Notes: generated by a model from the sequence alone, not told the origin. A stretch of 64,000 nucleotides of DNA from Ahrensia kielensis DSM 5890 (GCF_000374465.1 NZ_KB894528.1:609127-673126), one strand, 5' to 3'; numbered from the stretch's first letter, positions 1 through 11,245 are shown. Translations and numbers: made by a program.

Positions 1-1121
1 TCACGGCGAATTTCATCGCTGACAGCAGCGAAGGGCTTAACGTCTTCTTTTATGATTTCCGACACGCGAATAAGGATTGGGCCAAACAAGCCATCAATAA
101 CCGGACTAATATCGGTTGTTGATGCCAATTCGAATGCAGCCTCACCAATTTCTGTGCTTGGCGCATCAGCTTTAGAAAACGTGCCGAGCGTTACGTCAGA
201 CACGCTGCGACCAGCAGCTTCAACAGCTGCCTCAAATGTTTCACCAGCTAGAATACGCTCACGCGCAACATTAGCAGCTTCTTTATTATCAAAAACGAGC
301 TGTTGAATAGTGCGTGTTTCAGGTGTCGAATAGAGATCTTGATTCTTGTCATATTCAGCACGCACATCATCCATTGCAATATCATCTGGATTAGCAAGCG
401 TTTGCGCCGTGAGTGTTACAACTTTGAATGTACGGTATTCTGGTGCGCGGTAATCGGCTTTATTTTCTTCAAAGAACACTTTCAAAGCTTCATCATCGGC
501 CATTTCGATTTCAGCCAAGCTTTGCTCATCAATGGAAATATATTGCACATCACGCGTCTGGCCCTGAAATTGAAACAATGCATCAAGGAATGTTTTCGGC
601 GCTGTCATGCCATCTGAAACGGCTTCAGCGACTTGCTGACGTATTGCAGCTTGCTGGCGGCTGACAATGTAATCTTGTTCACGCATGCCAACATTGTTGA
701 GCACAGCACGAAACTGTCCGCGGTCAAACTGGCCGCTCAAACCTTGAAAGGCCTCATCTTCGGCAATCAAACTGGCAAGCCGGTCCTCGGAGAGGCCAAG
801 CTTCATCACACGGGCTTGCTCATCTAAAACAGCACCGCCGACCAAACGGCCAAGCACTTGCCCGTCTATTCCGAACAGGCGCGCTTGCTCATTTGAGATG
901 CGCTGCCCTAGGCGTTGCGAAAGAACCGAAATTTGTCGGTCATATGCAAGACGATACTCGGTCGCCGTTACTTTGGTATTTCCAGCCTCAATAACGGTCG
1001 TGCCGCCAATATTGCCATTCAGTTGATCGGCTATGCCCCAAACGGCAAAGCTGAGCACCAGCAACAACAATAATATTTTAGCAACCCAGCCCTTGGACGC
1101 ATCACGCAGCGTACTTAACAT
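1..1121 (-). CDS. ppiD: PpiD/SurA-type periplasmic peptidyl-prolyl isomerase, N-terminal part (cut by window edge)
   Basis: The gene reads leftward from ATG at 1121 and runs off the left edge, so about 373 codons are visible and the C-terminus is missing. The protein starts with a short cytosolic arm and one membrane anchor at about residues 12-31 (KILLLLLVLSFAVWG), followed by a long periplasmic region resembling the SurA/PpiD chaperone domain. From about residue 265 the sequence (ETRTIQQLVF, then GETFEAAVEAAG) looks like the start of a parvulin rotamase domain. PpiD proteins are inner-membrane-anchored foldases that help newly secreted proteins leave the Sec translocon. It is divergent from tpiA, with about 157 bp between the starts. 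Family assignment is firm; the symbol is by analogy with E. coli. Confidence 0.85.
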   Translation of the reverse strand, partial: MLSTLRDASKGWVAKILLLLLVLSFAVWGIADQLNGNIGGTTVIEAGNTKVTATEYRLAYDRQISVLSQRLGQRISNEQARLFGIDGQVLGRLVGGAVLDEQARVMKLGLSEDRLASLIAEDEAFQGLSGQFDRGQFRAVLNNVGMREQDYIVSRQQAAIRQQVAEAVSDGMTAPKTFLDALFQFQGQTRDVQYISIDEQSLAEIEMADDEALKVFFEENKADYRAPEYRTFKVVTLTAQTLANPDDIAMDDVRAEYDKNQDLYSTPETRTIQQLVFDNKEAANVARERILAGETFEAAVEAAGRSVSDVTLGTFSKADAPSTEIGEAAFELASTTDISPVIDGLFGPILIRVSEIIKEDVKPFAAVSDEIRR

Positions 1122-1278
1122 TTAAACCTCTAGCGAATTGATTTGGTTCAATGCTTTTATGAATGCTTTGCGCCAGAAGCAAGGAGGTTCGGGCTTTAAA
1201 GCTGATCACAAACACGCTAGCTATCAATAAATTGCAGTAAACAGGCAAAATAATGCCCATAATTGGATAAAAATAAAG

Positions 1279-2040
1279 ATGGCTACTACTCCAAAACCAC
1301 TCATTGCAGGCAATTGGAAAATGAACGGCGTCACCAGCGGACTAACCGCATTACGCACAATTGCAGAAGGTGTAAGCAACCATACAGACAAGCTTGATGG
1401 TTTGATTTGCTTGCCAGCAACGATGCTTGAGCGCGGAACGCGGCTATGCAACGGCACATCGCTTTTACTCGGTGGACAAGATTGTCACTTTGAACAATCC
1501 GGCGCACATACCGGCGATATTTCGGCCGACATGCTCAAAGATGCAGGAGCAAGCCATGTTATATTGGGCCATTCTGAACGCCGTGCTGACCATGATGAAA
1601 CAAATACGGATGTGCTTAAGAAGTCTTTGGCGGCCTATGAAACAGGCATAAGCGCGATTATTTGTGTGGGAGAAACACGCCAAGAGCGCGAAGAGGGTCG
1701 GGCGATGGAAATCGTCAGCACACAGCTAGAAGGCTCAATGTCTAAAGATGCGAACAGCCAAAACACAATTATTGCTTATGAACCAGTATGGGCCATTGGA
1801 ACAGGCTTGGTGCCGTCAAACCATGACATTGAAGACATGCATGCGCACATAAGACAAAAATTGTCAGAACGTTACGGCGTTGAAGGCGAAAACATGCGCA
1901 TTTTGTATGGCGGCTCACTAAAACCTTCCAATGCAGCCGAAATTCTGCGTACAAAGAACGTCAATGGCGGTCTAATTGGCGGTGCGAGCTTGAAATCTGA
2001 TGATTTTCTAGCCATCTGTGAGGCAGTACCAAACAGTTAA
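1279..2040 (+). CDS. tpiA: Triosephosphate isomerase
   Basis: Interconverts dihydroxyacetone phosphate and glyceraldehyde 3-phosphate in central carbon metabolism, in the cytosol as a dimer. The 253-residue length is normal for the family. The catalytic set is visible: Asn12 and Lys14 in GNWKMNG, His98 in ILGHSERR and Glu168 in [11 protein letters not shown]. The phosphate-binding GG loops near the C-terminus ([15 protein letters not shown]) are also present. The gene is divergent from ppiD and is followed 93 bp later by secG, an order common in Rhizobiales. Nothing is truncated or unusual. Confidence 0.98.
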   Translation: MATTPKPLIAGNWKMNGVTSGLTALRTIAEGVSNHTDKLDGLICLPATMLERGTRLCNGTSLLLGGQDCHFEQSGAHTGDISADMLKDAGASHVILGHSERRADHDETNTDVLKKSLAAYETGISAIICVGETRQEREEGRAMEIVSTQLEGSMSKDANSQNTIIAYEPVWAIGTGLVPSNHDIEDMHAHIRQKLSERYGVEGENMRILYGGSLKPSNAAEILRTKNVNGGLIGGASLKSDDFLAICEAVPNS

Positions 2041-2133
2041 GTCAGCGCAATTTGCGATAAATCTTACCGCTACGCCTTGGCATGCTTGGATATAGCATGT
2101 ATGGACGCGCCGGAAATCTAACGGAATAAGTTT

Positions 2134-2502
2134 ATGGAAAACGTCCTTATAGTCATTCACCTGATCGTCGTTATCGCGCTGGTGATCGTTGTACTCCTTC
2201 AGCGTTCTGAAGGCGGCGGTCTAGGCATTGGCGGCGGCGGTGGCGGTGGCATGATGAGCGCACGCGGCGCAGCTGATACACTAACACGTACAACTGCAAT
2301 TCTTGGCGCAGCGTTTTTCTTTACGTCTGTAGCATTGGGCGTGGTTGGCCGTTACGGCACAAACCCAACAGACATTTTGGACCGTATTGGTAATTCGCCA
2401 ATTGAATCACAAAGTGGTGTCCCGACAGAGGGCGGTATTCTTGATCAACTTGGCGGCGCAGAGACAGCTCCTGAAGGCGGCTCCTCCGTACCAACGGAAT
2501 AA
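2134..2502 (+). CDS. secG: Sec translocon subunit SecG
   Basis: Small inner-membrane partner of SecYE that assists preprotein translocation. The 122-residue protein has two hydrophobic segments (about residues 3-23 and 52-72) joined by a glycine-rich linker containing a run of glycines and the LLQRSEGGGLG motif typical of SecG. The C-terminal tail is acidic, glycine-rich and of low complexity, as in other alphaproteobacterial SecG proteins. It lies between tpiA and pyrG and is followed by a strong intrinsic terminator, so it may be cotranscribed with tpiA but not with pyrG. Confidence 0.95.
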   Translation: MENVLIVIHLIVVIALVIVVLLQRSEGGGLGIGGGGGGGMMSARGAADTLTRTTAILGAAFFFTSVALGVVGRYGTNPTDILDRIGNSPIESQSGVPTEGGILDQLGGAETAPEGGSSVPTE

Positions 2503-2522
2503 TTTTTACGAAACACTTTTTT

Positions 2523-2552
2523 AAATGCCGGTTTTCCACCGGCATTTTTTTT
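2523..2552 (+). terminator. Intrinsic terminator after secG
   Basis: A perfect 9-bp stem (AAATGCCGG at 2523-2531 with CCGGCATTT at 2539-2547) encloses a 7-nt loop and is followed by a T run to 2552. It starts about 20 bp after the secG stop and separates tpiA-secG from pyrG. Confidence 0.92.
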
Positions 2553-2595
2553 GAGAATTGATTTTTTCTTTGCCAAACAACACAAACCATTTTAA

Positions 2596-4248
<1,653 letters not shown>

Positions 4249-4254
4249 CTGATT

Positions 4255-4335
4255 TTGCGCCTTGTCAGTTCTCTGATCGGGCGCAATTCGGCAATTTTGT
4301 GATTAAAATGCGACTAACCACAACGTAAGTCGCAT
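4255..4335 (+). terminator. Two hairpins downstream of pyrG (probable terminator region)
   Basis: The first hairpin pairs TTGCGCC (4255-4261) with GGCGCAA (4280-4286) and has an inner TCAG/CTGA stem. The second is an 8-bp perfect inverted repeat, ATGCGACT (4308-4315) with AGTCGCAT (4328-4335), followed by a T-rich stretch (GATTTTATTTTA). Together they probably end the pyrG transcript. The second could instead be an operator or leader element of the ABC operon that starts at 4434. Confidence 0.45.
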
Positions 4336-4433
4336 AGATTTTATTTTAGAAATGCGGTTTCTTCCATCCAAGGCTACGAATCTAGCCTGCTGTAACTCGG
4401 GAGGGGTTATGGCGGAACATAGGGAGGAACTAT

Positions 4434-5789
4434 ATGTCCAATTTTCAATTTACACGTCGTGGATTGATCAAGGCAGCGGCTGCTACAGGCGCTGGTTTGG
4501 CAATGCCTACGATTATTTCACCTGCTTTTGCACAAACGCAGGCAGGTTACACAAATGCACCAACTGGCGGCACCGTTACTTTCGGTTTTAACGTACCTCA
4601 AACAGGTGCCTATGCAGACGAAGGCTTAGACGAACTTCGTGCTTATGAGTTGGCTGTCGAGCATCTAAACGGTGTTGGCGACGGCGGCATGATGAACACA
4701 TTCTCATCAAAAGCCCTCAAAGGTAACGGTATTCTCGGCAAAAAAGTACAATATGTAACAGGCGACACACAAACCAACACAGATGCAGCCCGTTCATCCG
4801 CACGTTCACTTATTGAAAAAGATAAGGCTGTTATGATCACTGGTGGATCATCTTCAGGTGTTGCGATTGGCGTTCAAGGTCTTTGTCAGGAAGCCGGCAT
4901 TATCTTTATGGCTGGTTTGACACACTCAAACGACACAACTGGTAAAGACGGCAAAGCCAACGGTTTCCGCCATTTCTTCAACACTGAAATGTCTGGTGCG
5001 GCGCTAGGCCCAATCTTAGAGAAAGCTTACGGTAAAGACCGTAAAGCGTATCACCTTACAGCTGACTACACATGGGGCTATTCACAAGAAAGCTCGATGA
5101 AAACCTATACTGAGGCTCTTGGTTGGGAAACGGTTGAGACCGTTAAAACACCCGTTGGTGCTGGCGATTTCTCATCCTATATCGCGCCCGTTCTAAACTC
5201 TGGTGCCGATACGCTCATCTTGAACCACTACGGCGGTGATATGGTGAACTCGCTCACACAGGCTGTTCAGTTCGGCCTTCGTGACAAGCAGGTTAACGGC
5301 AAAGACTTCACAATCATCGTACCGCTTTATTCTCGCCTTATGGCGCGCGGTGCTGGTGAAGCTGCTAAAGGCATTTTCGGTTCAACCAACTGGCATTGGT
5401 CTTTGACAGACGAAGGCTCAAAAGCATTCGTTAAATCCTTTGGCGAAAAGTTTGGCTACCCGCCATCACAGGCTGCACACACATGTTATGTTCAAGCAAT
5501 TCTTTATGCTGATGCTGCTGAACGTGCAGGCACATTCAACCCGTGCGGCATTGCTGAAGCTTTGGAAGACTTTGAGTTTGACGGCATGGGCAATGGCGCA
5601 ACACTTTACCGTGCTGGCGACCACCAGTGCTTTAAAGACGTTCTCGTCGTGAAGGGTAAAGAAAACCCAACATCAGAGTTCGACTTGCTCGAAGTTGTGG
5701 AGATCACACCACGTGCTCAAGTTGAGTATGCACTGGATCACCCTGATTTCGCTGGACGCGACATGGGTAAATGTAACCCAGGCGCATAA
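4434..5789 (+). CDS. Tat-exported substrate-binding protein of a HAAT/Liv-type ABC importer
   Basis: Periplasmic type I binding protein of the branched-chain amino acid/amide (HAAT) class, 451 residues. The N-terminus carries a twin-arginine signal (TRRGLIKAAAATGAG, Arg8-Arg9) with predicted cleavage after AFA at residues 31-33, so it is exported folded. The mature part begins with GGTVTFGFNVPQTGAYADEG, the usual first strand of the family. A good ribosome site (GGGAGGAAC) precedes the ATG. Two permeases and two ATPases follow in order, so this is the substrate-recognition part of a complete importer. The substrate is not evident: amino acids, amides or urea-like compounds are all possible. 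Confidence 0.9.
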   Translation: MSNFQFTRRGLIKAAAATGAGLAMPTIISPAFAQTQAGYTNAPTGGTVTFGFNVPQTGAYADEGLDELRAYELAVEHLNGVGDGGMMNTFSSKALKGNGILGKKVQYVTGDTQTNTDAARSSARSLIEKDKAVMITGGSSSGVAIGVQGLCQEAGIIFMAGLTHSNDTTGKDGKANGFRHFFNTEMSGAALGPILEKAYGKDRKAYHLTADYTWGYSQESSMKTYTEALGWETVETVKTPVGAGDFSSYIAPVLNSGADTLILNHYGGDMVNSLTQAVQFGLRDKQVNGKDFTIIVPLYSRLMARGAGEAAKGIFGSTNWHWSLTDEGSKAFVKSFGEKFGYPPSQAAHTCYVQAILYADAAERAGTFNPCGIAEALEDFEFDGMGNGATLYRAGDHQCFKDVLVVKGKENPTSEFDLLEVVEITPRAQVEYALDHPDFAGRDMGKCNPGA

Positions 5790-5823
5790 GACTTAATGGC
5801 TTAGGCCATGAGTTCTACATTTT

Positions 5824-5851
5824 GGTCCGCGTGGATATTTCCGCGCGGCCC
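5824..5851 (+). promoter_or_regulatory. Intercistronic hairpin between binding protein and permease genes
   Basis: GGTCCGCGTGG (5824-5834) pairs with CCGCGCGGCCC (5841-5851) over 11 positions with one mismatch and a 6-nt loop. No T run follows. Hairpins here commonly protect the upstream mRNA or partially terminate, allowing more binding protein than permease; that role is inferred. Confidence 0.6.
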
Positions 5852-5902
5852 ATTGATGAACTGTATTTTCCCTTTTGAACAAGCACTTTGACAGGTCTCT
5901 CA

Positions 5903-6934
5903 ATGGACGCCCTCATTATTCAAATATTAAACGGGTTAGACAAAGGCAGCGCCTATGCACTTATTGCGCTTGGCTTGACTTTGATCTTTGGCACACTTGG
6001 CGTTGTAAACTTCGCTCACGGTGCGCTTTTCATGCTCGGCTCATTCTGCGCTGTAACTATATCAAGACTGTTTCAGGTCAGCTATGTTGTTGTCGATGAG
6101 ACAAAAACTGATTTTCTAGGCAATCCGCTTAAGGTGAAAATGCCTTATGTGAGCGATTGGTTTGGTCCTGAGGTTGGCGCCTGGATCATTGATTGGTCTG
6201 TTCCCTTATCAATATTATTCGCCATCCCGATCATGGTTTTAATAGGCGTTACGATAGAGCGCGGCCTGATTAAGCACTTTTATAAGCGGCCGCATGCCGA
6301 CCAGATTCTGGTAACATTTGGCCTCGCAATTGTCCTACAAGAAATCGTGAAATATTTCTTTGGTGCAAACCCAATTCCAATGCCTGCACCTGATGCATTC
6401 AAAGGCTCGCTAGATTTTGGCGCTTTGATTGGCATGCAAAGCAGCTCGATCATCTATCCATATTGGCGTCTAATCTACTTCGCCTTTGCTGGCGTACTCA
6501 TCACATCCGTATTCTGCTTCTTGCAATTTACAACATTTGGAATGGTTGTGCGCGCAGGCATGGCAGACCGTGAAACTGTCGGCCTTTTAGGCATCAACAT
6601 CGATAAGCGCTTCACCATTATGTTTGGTATTGCCGCCGCTGTCGCAGGTCTAGCCGGCGTCATGTATACGCCAATCAATTCGCCCAATTACCATATGGGT
6701 ATGGACTTTCTGGTTCTTAGTTTTGTTGTTGTTGTGGTTGGCGGCATGGGGTCACTACCAGGCGCCGTTCTTGCAGGCTTCCTGCTTGGCATTCTGGAGA
6801 GTTTTGCGTCCACAACTTGGGCATCAAATATGCTGCCGGGAATCAACCAAATTATCATTTATCTCGTTGCTATTATTGTGCTTTTGACCCGTCCGCGCGG
6901 TCTCATGGGGCGCAAAGGCGTTATGGAGGAATAG
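5903..6934 (+). CDS. HAAT/Liv-type ABC permease, LivH class
   Basis: Inner-membrane channel subunit of the importer, 343 residues from ATG 5903; an in-frame TTG at 5888 would add five residues. About eight hydrophobic segments are visible. The N-terminal pattern ([20 protein letters not shown], then [14 protein letters not shown]) is diagnostic of LivH-like permeases. The segment [19 protein letters not shown] near the C-terminus matches the conserved loop that contacts the ATPase. It contains an extra periplasmic insertion near residues 60-90. The next gene starts 4 bp after the stop, so the two permeases are translationally linked. Confidence 0.92.
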   Translation: MDALIIQILNGLDKGSAYALIALGLTLIFGTLGVVNFAHGALFMLGSFCAVTISRLFQVSYVVVDETKTDFLGNPLKVKMPYVSDWFGPEVGAWIIDWSVPLSILFAIPIMVLIGVTIERGLIKHFYKRPHADQILVTFGLAIVLQEIVKYFFGANPIPMPAPDAFKGSLDFGALIGMQSSSIIYPYWRLIYFAFAGVLITSVFCFLQFTTFGMVVRAGMADRETVGLLGINIDKRFTIMFGIAAAVAGLAGVMYTPINSPNYHMGMDFLVLSFVVVVVGGMGSLPGAVLAGFLLGILESFASTTWASNMLPGINQIIIYLVAIIVLLTRPRGLMGRKGVMEE

Positions 6935-6938
6935 GCTC

Positions 6939-8144
6939 ATGATGGGGCTACATAAAAAGGATCTAAACCTCCTTCTCATAGTCATGGTGCTGGCATTATT
7001 CGCACCATTTATCTTAAATCCGTTTCCGACGGACAGCGCCTTGGCGCAGTTCAATGCCGGATACCCAGACTTAATGCAGCGATTTGTCATTTTTGGCATC
7101 TTCGCGGTTGGCTTCAACATCCTGTTTGGCCTAACCGGATATTTATCCTTCGGTCACGCTGCGTTCTTAGGCATTGGCTCATATAGCTGTGTGTGGATGT
7201 TCAAACTGCTCAGCTACAATGTTGTGCCCGGAATTTTGCTCTCAGTGGTAATGGCTGGCATATTCTCTGTAGCGATTGGCTTTATCAGTCTTAGGCGCTC
7301 AGGCATTTACTTCTCGATTTTGACACTTGCCTTTGCACAAATGTCATTCGCGATTGCCTATTCGGTTCTTTCAAATCCGGCCTTTAACTTGACTAATGGT
7401 GAAACCGGTTTGCAAGTTTACGCCAGTGATCCGCAATGGTTGCAATCAGCCAGCGCGCCAAATGCACCGCATTTGTTCGGTTTGCCAATGCGCGCAACAG
7501 AAACACTGACTGTTGGCGGCTGGGATTTCCAGTTCAACGTTGGCTATTACATGTGCGCGATCATCATGATTTTAGCATTTTACCTGTCTATTCGCATCTT
7601 CCGCTCTCCATTCGGCTTGATGTTGCGGGCGGTGAAGTCAAACCAGCAACGCATGATTTATACCGGATTGAACACAAAGCCTTACACGCTTGCAGCTTTT
7701 ATCATCTCGGGCATGTATGCCGGATTGGCTGGCGGGCTTCTATCGGCAATGGATCCACTTGCAGGTGCTGAACGCATGCAATGGACCGCATCAGGCGAGG
7801 TGGTCTTGATGACTATTCTTGGCGGCGCGGGCACATTGATTGGTCCAGTGCTTGGCGCAGGCTTTATCAAATATTTTGAAAACATCTTTTCCAAGATTAA
7901 TGACAATATCTTGCATCAATGGTTCTCAGCTTTGCCAGATGGTCTTGAGGATTTCCTCATTACGATCGTTCACCCATTCATTGGTAAGGGCTGGCATCTC
8001 ACTCTAGGTCTTATGTTCATGATGGTCGTGATCTTCTTGCCTGGCGGTCTTGTTGAAGGTGGGCAACGCATTGGCGCAATGTTCAAGCGCAAGCCCAAAG
8101 ACACCAATGGCGGCCTGTCCGCTCCAGCAACACCAGCCGAATAG
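6939..8144 (+). CDS. HAAT/Liv-type ABC permease, LivM class
   Basis: Second membrane subunit, 401 residues, which pairs with the LivH-like permease. Motifs typical of LivM are visible: [19 protein letters not shown] near residue 57, and [15 protein letters not shown] near the C-terminus. About ten hydrophobic segments can be counted. The C-terminus ends in a short hydrophilic tail. Two adjacent ATG codons (6939 and 6942) could both start it. It lies 4 bp after the first permease and 11 bp before the first ATPase gene, inside one operon. Confidence 0.92.
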   Translation: MMGLHKKDLNLLLIVMVLALFAPFILNPFPTDSALAQFNAGYPDLMQRFVIFGIFAVGFNILFGLTGYLSFGHAAFLGIGSYSCVWMFKLLSYNVVPGILLSVVMAGIFSVAIGFISLRRSGIYFSILTLAFAQMSFAIAYSVLSNPAFNLTNGETGLQVYASDPQWLQSASAPNAPHLFGLPMRATETLTVGGWDFQFNVGYYMCAIIMILAFYLSIRIFRSPFGLMLRAVKSNQQRMIYTGLNTKPYTLAAFIISGMYAGLAGGLLSAMDPLAGAERMQWTASGEVVLMTILGGAGTLIGPVLGAGFIKYFENIFSKINDNILHQWFSALPDGLEDFLITIVHPFIGKGWHLTLGLMFMMVVIFLPGGLVEGGQRIGAMFKRKPKDTNGGLSAPATPAE

Positions 8145-8155
8145 GGGGATTTAAC

Positions 8156-8914
8156 GTGGGTATTCTCGAAGTTAAAAACGTCAATAAGCGCTTCGGCGGT
8201 CTTCAAGCGCTGGGCGATGTTAATCTGGACATTCAGGAAAATACGGTTCACGCGATTATCGGTCCAAACGGGGCCGGTAAATCGACACTGCTTAACTGCC
8301 TGATTGGAAAATTAGAGCCAGATACAGGTTCGGTCACGTTTGATGGTCAACCAGTACTCGGCTTAAAACCGCACCAAATCAACCAGTTGGGCATTAGCCG
8401 TGTCTTTCAAACACCGGAAATTTTCAGTGACCTAAGCGTGTTGGAAAACGTACTTATTCCGTGTTTTGCAAAACGTGATGGTTCGTTTCGAATGAATGCA
8501 ATTGGCACCGTCGGCAATGAAACAGACGTCATGTCAACGGCTGAAAAAATGCTCGATGATGTGAATATGCTGGATAAGAAAGATGTCTTGTCGGGTGCAT
8601 TGTCGCGCGGTGATAAACGCCGGTTGGAAATGGCGATGTGTCTTGTGCAAGAGCCAAAACTCTTGCTGCTGGATGAGCCAACGGCCGGCATGGCACGCGC
8701 CGATACAAACAACACAATCGAGCTTTTAAAAGAAATCAAAGCCAGCCGCGACATAACTATGGTAATTATCGAACACGATATGCACGTGGTTTTCTCGCTT
8801 GCACAGCGCATTACCGTACTCGCGCAGGGCAGGCCACTGGTTGAGGATACGCCTGAAAAAATCAAAGGCCATCCGAAAGTAAAAGAAGCTTATCTGGGTG
8901 AGACAGCGGCTTAA
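8156..8914 (+). CDS. HAAT/Liv-type ABC ATPase, LivG class
   Basis: Cytosolic ATPase of the importer, 252 residues, starting at GTG 8156 behind an AGGGGGA ribosome site. Walker A is GPNGAGKST (about residues 36-44), Walker B is LLLLDEPTAGM and the switch histidine follows in IEHDMHVV. The signature motif reads LSRGDKRRLE rather than LSGGQ; such variants are frequent in LivG-like ATPases. The C-terminal extension (GHPKVKEAYLG) is the normal LivG tail. It should pair with the LivF-like ATPase encoded next. Confidence 0.93.
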   Translation: MGILEVKNVNKRFGGLQALGDVNLDIQENTVHAIIGPNGAGKSTLLNCLIGKLEPDTGSVTFDGQPVLGLKPHQINQLGISRVFQTPEIFSDLSVLENVLIPCFAKRDGSFRMNAIGTVGNETDVMSTAEKMLDDVNMLDKKDVLSGALSRGDKRRLEMAMCLVQEPKLLLLDEPTAGMARADTNNTIELLKEIKASRDITMVIIEHDMHVVFSLAQRITVLAQGRPLVEDTPEKIKGHPKVKEAYLGETAA

Positions 8915-8952
8915 AGCCAGACACACTCAATTTGACAATAAGGTTATAGGTA

Positions 8953-9708
8953 ATGAACGCGATGCCGGAATTTGATAAAAACGCCAACCATGCTGCAACG
9001 GCGCCAGCCTATCTGTCTGTTCACGATCTGCATGCATATTATGGCGAGAGCTACATCGTTCAAGGTGTGAGCTTTAACGTTCATGAGGGCGAGATTATCG
9101 CTCTTCTGGGCCGTAATGGTGCAGGCAAAACATCAACGCTCAGAGCCATTGCAAGGCTCGATTCGCCCGAAGCTCGGCGCGGCGAAATTTGGCTCGACCA
9201 TAAACCATTGCACCAGATGAAAAGCCATCAGGCTGCCGTTGCCGGTATCGGCCTTGTGCCAGAAGATCGGCGCATTATTGCCGGCCTGACGGTCGAAGAA
9301 AACTTACAGTTGGCGCAAATTGTTGAACCAATCGGCTGGTCGATTGAGCGCCTATATGATCTGTTTCCACGCTTGGGAGAACGCCGTAAACAGGAGGGCG
9401 TAACGCTATCTGGCGGTGAACAACAAATGCTGGCCATTGCGCGCGCACTAGCCCGTGACATCAAAGTGTTGTTGCTCGATGAGCCTTACGAAGGCCTTGC
9501 ACCTGTGATCGTGCAGGAGATCGAGAAAACCCTCAATATTATCCGCGATCAGGGCATGACAACCATTCTGGTTGAGCAAAATGCCATTGCTGCGCTTAAA
9601 CTTGCTGACCGCGCTCTTATTCTCGATACAGGCACGCTCGTTTATGACGGGCTTGCTAAAGACGTGCTTGAGAATGAGCAATTGCGGAATGAATATCTCG
9701 CGATCTGA
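8953..9708 (+). CDS. HAAT/Liv-type ABC ATPase, LivF class
   Basis: Second ATPase of the importer, 251 residues. Walker A is GRNGAGKTS, the signature is LSGGEQQMLAIARAL and Walker B is VLLLDEPYEGL, followed by LVEQNA, which is characteristic of LivF. A short variable N-terminal extension (about 20 residues) precedes the first conserved strand. It closes the five-gene operon and is followed by a weak terminator-like hairpin. The operon has no linked regulator. Confidence 0.93.
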   Translation: MNAMPEFDKNANHAATAPAYLSVHDLHAYYGESYIVQGVSFNVHEGEIIALLGRNGAGKTSTLRAIARLDSPEARRGEIWLDHKPLHQMKSHQAAVAGIGLVPEDRRIIAGLTVEENLQLAQIVEPIGWSIERLYDLFPRLGERRKQEGVTLSGGEQQMLAIARALARDIKVLLLDEPYEGLAPVIVQEIEKTLNIIRDQGMTTILVEQNAIAALKLADRALILDTGTLVYDGLAKDVLENEQLRNEYLAI

Positions 9709-9729
9709 TCGCTCTTTCTGCGCAGTTTT

Positions 9730-9754
9730 TGAGCTTATTCTATAGGCTCATTTT
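9730..9754 (+). terminator. Weak terminator after the Liv-type operon
   Basis: TGAGC (9730-9734) pairs with GCTCA (9746-9750), followed by TTTT. The stem is short, so this is only a possible end of the operon transcript. Confidence 0.4.
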
Positions 9755-9765
9755 GCCAGAATTGA

Positions 9766-10632
9766 TTATACACGAAGTGCAAATTTATCTTTGAAGTCGA
9801 ACGCGAATTGATCAAATTTACGGGCAGGTGACCCTGTTATTTTTGCAACATTGTCCGCATGAATAGCAGCACCATATCCAGCACGGTAAATACCGAAAAG
9901 CTCAAGAAAAGCTTCAACCACCCATGGGTCCATTCCCATAGACAGCATGGATTGGCGCGCGGTGTCCTCGGACACATCAACATGTTCAACATTATAGCGA
10001 GCTACCTTTCCAATCTTCTTGGCGATTTGCGCATAAGTCAGTGCTTCGGGACCGGAAATTTCGTGAATCTGGCCGCGCAAAGCCTCTTTTCGGATCACGC
10101 CAACGATAACGTCAACAATATCGCATGTATCAGTGAAAGAAATAGCAGCATTACTTGCAGGAGCGTAAATCTTTCCATTCGATGAAATGCTATCCTGATT
10201 GCCAAGCAGAGTTTGCATGAAAAGATTGGGCCGAATTGCTGTGACACGCAAACCTTTGTTTGCAGCATAAATCTCTATTTCCGCATGAAGTTTTGGAAGT
10301 CGAATAGGCGCGCCAAGATTCGCGCCAAGAACAGACAATTTTATGATATCTTTTACACCATTGGCTTTAGCGGCATCAATAATAGCTGTTTGGTGAGCAA
10401 CCATATCTGGATGCGCAGGAGAAATGAGGACGACAGCCTCAACACCCATTGTTGCCTCTTTGAGGCTGTCCAAATCTGTATAATCCCCCTTCACGATCTG
10501 CGTGCCGTCAGGAAATATTGATTTTGCAGCCACTGGATCGCGTGTAAGTGCTTTAAAGGCGATGTTCTTGTCTGTCAGCCGCTGCACTAATTTCGAGCCG
10601 ACATTACCTGTTGCGCCTGTTACTAAAATCAT
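9766..10632 (-). CDS. NmrA-type NAD(P)-binding oxidoreductase (atypical SDR)
   Basis: A 288-residue Rossmann-fold protein of the NmrA/HSCARG-like atypical short-chain dehydrogenase group, related to quinone reductase QorB. The nucleotide-binding loop is at the extreme N-terminus (MILVTGATGNVGSKL). A KLSVLGANLG segment follows near residue 97, and the normal YxxxK catalytic pair of classical SDRs is not evident. Members reduce quinones or act as redox sensors; the real substrate is unknown. It stands alone and is transcribed from a long A+T-rich upstream region. An HxlR-type regulator often accompanies this family but none is present here. Confidence 0.85.
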   Translation of the reverse strand: MILVTGATGNVGSKLVQRLTDKNIAFKALTRDPVAAKSIFPDGTQIVKGDYTDLDSLKEATMGVEAVVLISPAHPDMVAHQTAIIDAAKANGVKDIIKLSVLGANLGAPIRLPKLHAEIEIYAANKGLRVTAIRPNLFMQTLLGNQDSISSNGKIYAPASNAAISFTDTCDIVDVIVGVIRKEALRGQIHEISGPEALTYAQIAKKIGKVARYNVEHVDVSEDTARQSMLSMGMDPWVVEAFLELFGIYRAGYGAAIHADNVAKITGSPARKFDQFAFDFKDKFALRV

Positions 10633-11169
10633 GTCGATGGCTCCCGCTTTTATTTAGCTGCAGATATCCCGCCCAAGAAAATTTGCGTGCATACCACCCA
10701 TCATGACGCTTCCATCATCTTCGCTTTTTAAGCTGCTTTAGACGCAAGCTATGGCGCTAAGAGACGCCAAGTACTTACTATTAAGTCGATCTTCTGGGTG
10801 GTCATGAGGCTCCGCAAACGCAGGCGGAAATATAAAACAGGCCTGATATGAATTATCAAATACTGATTAATATAGCTCTTTATTAGTGTGAATTATATTT
10901 AATATAAGTAAACATAAATACATAACATTAAAGAACATAAATAAATATAATGCGAATTATTAGTAATAATAAAATATTGAGCGGGGATGTTTAATACCTA
11001 AACGCCAAAACAACTCTAAAGCGCGGATAAAATGGACAACTAAGCCATAAAGGGTTTGCTGAGGACGCATTTGAGGTTTCCGCAAAGCAAACATTAGAAC
11101 GCGTTAGCATTCCATTCTAACTCAATGGAAACACTCAAACATTCATCAATGTAATTTTATGAGAGAGTA
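10633..11169. other. 537-bp intergenic region, very A+T-rich in its centre
   Basis: No convincing ORF is seen. Bases about 10845-10985 are strongly A+T-rich (mostly TAAT/ATAA strings) compared with the surrounding genome. A short inverted repeat, ACTTA (10773-10777) with TAAGT (10782-10786), lies next to GTACTTAC, resembling operators of HxlR-type regulators. No known RNA family was recognised. Confidence 0.6.
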
Positions 11170-11245
11170 TGGTGAGCGCGCAGGGATTCGAACCCTGGAC
11201 CTACTGATTAAAAGTCAGTTGCTCTACCAACTGAGCTACGCGCTC
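11170..11245 (-). tRNA. tRNA-Lys (anticodon TTT)
   Basis: Read on the minus strand, the 76-nt gene begins GAGCGCG, has a D arm (GCTCAGTTGGTAGAGC), an anticodon stem-loop CTGACTTTTAATCAG with anticodon TTT, a T arm with GGTTCGAATCC, and an encoded CCA end at 11170-11172. The acceptor stem pairs over 7 bp. Confidence 0.97.

Noticed and set aside
52-827. Several plus-strand open frames across the left edge
   Set aside because: They are antisense to a clear ppiD reading frame that is open from 1121 to the edge and has recognisable domains.
4352-4591. Plus-strand open frame overlapping the binding-protein start
   Set aside because: It is the shifted frame of the Tat signal region; the binding-protein frame has a better ribosome site and a clear family match.
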